The notes below the pieces were generated by a model, which saw nothing but the letters and a program-made list of their open reading frames with translations, ran no database searches and was not told the DNA's origin. A stretch of 30,641 nucleotides of DNA. Source: Nemertoderma westbladi. Taxonomy: Eukaryota; Xenacoelomorpha; Nemertodermatida; Nemertodermatidae. A program made the translations under genes and the position numbers. The DNA lies in NCBI GenBank assembly GCA_032718475.1, contig JAUCBJ010002642.1, positions 1-30,641 of the forward strand, given 5' to 3'. Below are positions 27,736 to 30,641 of the stretch, piece by piece (the stretch's first letter is position 1; every line of letters begins with the position of its first letter).

Positions 27736-28891
27736 CAATAAATATCTTCCTTACATTAGAAAATAGGGGGAGGCCATTGATGACGAACATTCTAGAACAA
27801 TAGTTTTATAGCCAATCAACAGCGACTAACCTTTAATTTTAATAAATAAATTAAACAATAAATTTTAATTATGAAATCGACTATATGCTAAATATTATTA
27901 TGCTCGTCGGTATCATCTATTATAACTTACATAAGGTGTACAGTATTCCATTTAATATATAATTCAGTACAGCCCTGACGGGGATTAAGAACAATGCCGA
28001 AAAGGAGATAAGAAGAAAAGATGATTAAGGTAAGATTATGTTTATTTTTTTAGAAACAAAATATATTTATATCAAGTATTGTGGCTGCTTGTTTGCTACG
28101 ATATATATTTAAATAACGAGTTTAAATTGTTGTCGAGGCTGTACTGATTAATGTAATATAGAAAATGAGTATAGATAAATAATTTCGTAATAATTAATGT
28201 GAAGTTAACATTAAAATCTATGTATCTTTACATTTTACCAAATGATTAATAATCATAATTAATTATGTCCTCCGTCATTTTTCAACCAATTTTCTTCATT
28301 TTTGGCTCATTCGAACGAGCTTTGGAAGCTCTTTAGCAGTTTAATCTTATGGAATTTTAATAAATATTATCATTTTTTGTAATTAGCCAATTTTAATTGA
28401 AAATATGATTAATTAAATTAATTAATTAAAATAAAAATAGCTAATTAAAAATTCTATAAGATAACTTTTGTAGAGTCCATGACGCTGAGTCCAAAAAACT
28501 TGGTTTCAAGGAACCAAGATTGAGGGATTAGGGGCAATTTTAGTGAATCTTTAATTCCACTGCCAGCCGCTAGGAAGAGGCTATAAATTTTCAAATTTTC
28601 CTATAGAGGCTATTTGACCTTCCACAAAGTGGTTCGCCATGACAAAATAGCAACATTATCATTTACCACTAATTGACAGCCATTTTAAAAAAAGGTTCAT
28701 GGGGGGTACCCCCCCCCCCTGCTCCTTAATTTAGCAATGTAAGAAATTGATTAATCAACACATGTTAAGTGTTAGCCTACTTTGCACACAAGTAAATACT
28801 GTATAAATATTGCAAAATATATTAACATTATTAAAACATAAATAGAATTGAAATAAACATAAATTAAAAATATATATTAATACAATACAAT

Positions 28892-28965
28892 ATAATATTA
28901 AATATATAATATTAATATTAAAATAATAATATTAAATATATAATATTAATATTAAAATAATATTC
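28892..28965. repeat. AT-only tandem repeat, about 35-bp unit
   Basis: Two nearly identical copies of a unit containing AATATTAAATATATAATATT within a long A/T-only stretch. Confidence 0.8.
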
Positions 28966-29006
28966 ATTTTAATATCAATACAGTCCCAATCCCAATAAAC
29001 ATTAAC

Positions 29007-29035
29007 TTGGTCGTTTTGGCGGCCAAAATGACCAA
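29007..29035. other. compact inverted repeat (hairpin)
   Basis: TTGGTCGTTTTGGC (29007-29020), one spacer base, then GCCAAAATGACCAA (29022-29035): 14-bp arms with one mismatch. The left arm recurs at about 29072-29085 in the same orientation. Confidence 0.75.
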
Positions 29036-29321
29036 AATCACCAAAAAAATGTAGTGTATTCCTATGGGCTACTTGGTCGTTTTGGCGAAGCGATTTAACT
29101 CGAATCAGCTCAATCCAGACAGTCTGTCTCCTTGGCCATCCATTTGGTGGATCTGACTAAATGTCGGCTCGCTTTCATTTTTATTATTGACAGATTGTTA
29201 ACTTACCCGGCGCTGAGCCTTGCAGTACTGGAGTCCGCCCACTGAGGCATTGATAGAGTAAACAGTCTTATAAAAGGAGTTAAATGGGGCTTCGTTAAAG
29301 GAGGAGTATGTATAATAATCT

Positions 29322-29476
29322 GAACGTCCCGAAATTAATTTATGGACGTCCCGAAATTAATTTATGGACGTCCCGAAATTAACTATATGGACGTCCCGAA
29401 ATTAACTTATGGACGTCCCGAAATTAACTTATGGACATCCCGAAATTAATTTATGGACGTCCCGAAATTAATCTAT
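29322..29476 (+). repeat. 22-bp minisatellite, seven units
   Basis: Units contain GGACGTCCCGAAATTAATTT with small variants. About 40 bp downstream (29513-29545) a partial unit occurs in inverted orientation (ATAAATTAATTTCGGGATGT), so the array end can fold back. Confidence 0.95.
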
Positions 29477-29631
29477 CAACCAATCAGAATCGTAATGAAA
29501 TAACTAATTAATGGACGTCCATAAATTAATTTCGGGATGTTAATTTCGGAAATTAATTTCAATAATATTTTTTTTTATAATAAACATTTTTTTTTATATT
29601 TTTTTACAATGTATAATTCGCGGACACTGCG

Positions 29632-30034
29632 GGGTGACTACAAAACAAAGACCCAATTATAAAGACCTGCATAATCTTGTTACATGTGTTAACTTTCGTT
29701 AATTGTTTTGAATCCCCCGTCACGCCTCTGTAACTTGCTCCTTTACTAACCTGCTCCTTTAAATAGCAATGGTACATAACGCTCATTGTGACCTGTACAA
29801 AACAAAGAGGTAAAGTCGCGTTACGTCCCAAAGAGCGTTAGGTTCCAAAGAGCTTTAGGTCCCATTGCCAGAGAGCGTGAGGTCACATTGCCATTTAAAG
29901 GAGCAGGTTAGTAAAGAAGCAGGTTACAGAGGCGTGTTGGGGAACCAAAACAATAAACGAAAGTTAACACATGTGTTTTGTATTTGTACAGGTCTTTATT
30001 ATTTGGGTCGTTGGTCTTTGTTTTGTAGTCACCC
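29632..30034. mobile_element. 403-bp long-inverted-repeat MITE, copy B (9-bp TSD)
   Basis: Starts GGGTGACTACAAAACAAAGA and ends with its exact complement, flanked by perfect 9-bp duplications GACACTGCG (29623-29631 and 30035-30043). Same family as 20204-20585. The small frames at 29604-29831, 29865-30113 and 29908-30102 are inside it and are not genes. Confidence 0.95.
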
Positions 30035-30043
30035 GACACTGCG

Positions 30044-30641
30044 GTGTTGCGTGGGGGCCACCAATCCACCCACCCACACTCAACTCCCAACTTCCTGGAC
30101 ACTAGGATACTGAGTGAAAGCGTCTGAAACTACTACAGGAACTCCATGACAGACTATGGGCTAGCGACTAGGGACTGGCGCCCTTGAACATGTAAACTGT
30201 AGTACCTACTGTACCACCTACCTTAAAGTGACCTGTGGGACCAGCCCATTATTAGTGAGGTCGGCATTTCTCTTTATCCTGCCGCTCTCTTTGTATTACA
30301 ATAGCATACAGCTAACCAATGGCAATGGTCTACCCCCAGTGCGGGAAAGACAAGCTGGCTACCATTGAAATGAATAGGGGAAGGATAATATGGTGTGTTC
30401 GTGTTCCCATCCTAATGTCTGTCGTCTTGGCTCAGCTAAGCTTAAACAGAGCCACAGCCTACAATAGAGCTTTACCTAAATACACTTCCAGTGAGCCAAG
30501 CAGTAGTGGCGGGTTAGCTCCAAAATGCCCATGTAGGATTTCTTCGAAAAAGGACCAATTGGTTGAGTTACGAGTTACAGTGAAAAAGTATTCATGATTA
30601 GATTTTGCTTTGAACAGGAGAAACAGATGGAATATATAGGT
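30044..30641. other. right-edge DNA, no gene supported
   Basis: A 92-codon frame at 30319-30597 has no recognisable domain and no splice or context support. Otherwise nothing was seen. Confidence 0.4.

Larger units (their letters stand above)
26690..29321. other. AT-rich intergenic DNA
   Basis: No gene recognised. The short frames at 26932, 27325 and 27585 look random or lie in the dispersed repeat (27448-27735). A GGGGGGTACCCCCC palindrome lies at 28701-28714. Dense ATTAA repeats occur at 28380-28450 and 28840-28970. Confidence 0.45.

Noticed and set aside
29604-30113. Three short frames (75, 82 and 64 codons)
   Set aside because: They lie within or across the inverted-repeat MITE copy B and change with its arms.
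30319-30597. 92-codon frame near the right edge
   Set aside because: No recognisable domain, no splice or context support; kept only as unannotated DNA.

Overview
The window is eukaryotic and almost certainly from an invertebrate animal. It is AT-rich and holds a spliced metabotropic GABA-B-type receptor gene with GT-AG introns, plus a dense set of animal mobile elements: a BEL/Pao LTR retrotransposon, a Penelope-like fragment, a LINE family, tRNA-derived SINEs, hAT and 9-bp-TSD elements. The species cannot be fixed from the sequence alone. No bacterial operon, CRISPR array or rRNA gene was seen.

Layout. 1-4587 (minus strand): 5' part of a BEL/Pao-type LTR retrotransposon. It has a 5' LTR, a very long repeat-rich gag leader broken by two G-run frameshifts and one stop, then a DUF1759-like Gag core that runs off the window. 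4600-7470: a Penelope-like fragment followed by two inverted copies of one LINE family. 7470-9900: gene-poor DNA with two tRNA-like SINEs. 9918-12422 (minus): the last three recognisable exons of a GABA-B-like class C GPCR. 13281-18651: a 5.4-kb transposon whose two ends are inverted arrays of one 20-bp minisatellite. It carries an integrase-type transposase (plus strand) and, convergent to it, a zinc-ribbon/SUMO-interaction-motif/HECT ubiquitin-ligase-like protein (minus strand). 18984-21467: a third LINE copy interrupted by a solo BEL LTR and by a hAT-like element, which itself holds a 382-bp inverted-repeat MITE. 21468-30641: mostly non-coding DNA with a diverged duplication, a hexanucleotide microsatellite, a 22-bp minisatellite, a SINE and a second copy of the 9-bp-TSD MITE.

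The most interesting object is the 13281-18651 element. The two proteins lie tail to tail inside inverted minisatellite ends, so each gene starts just inside one repeat array. The second protein looks like a SUMO-directed HECT ubiquitin ligase carried by a transposon. The HECT frame is intact, while the transposase has a single in-frame stop near its N-terminus. A second strength of the window is that LINE copy 1 (4958-6490) gives natural empty sites proving the exact ends of the solo LTR and of the hAT element in LINE copy 3.
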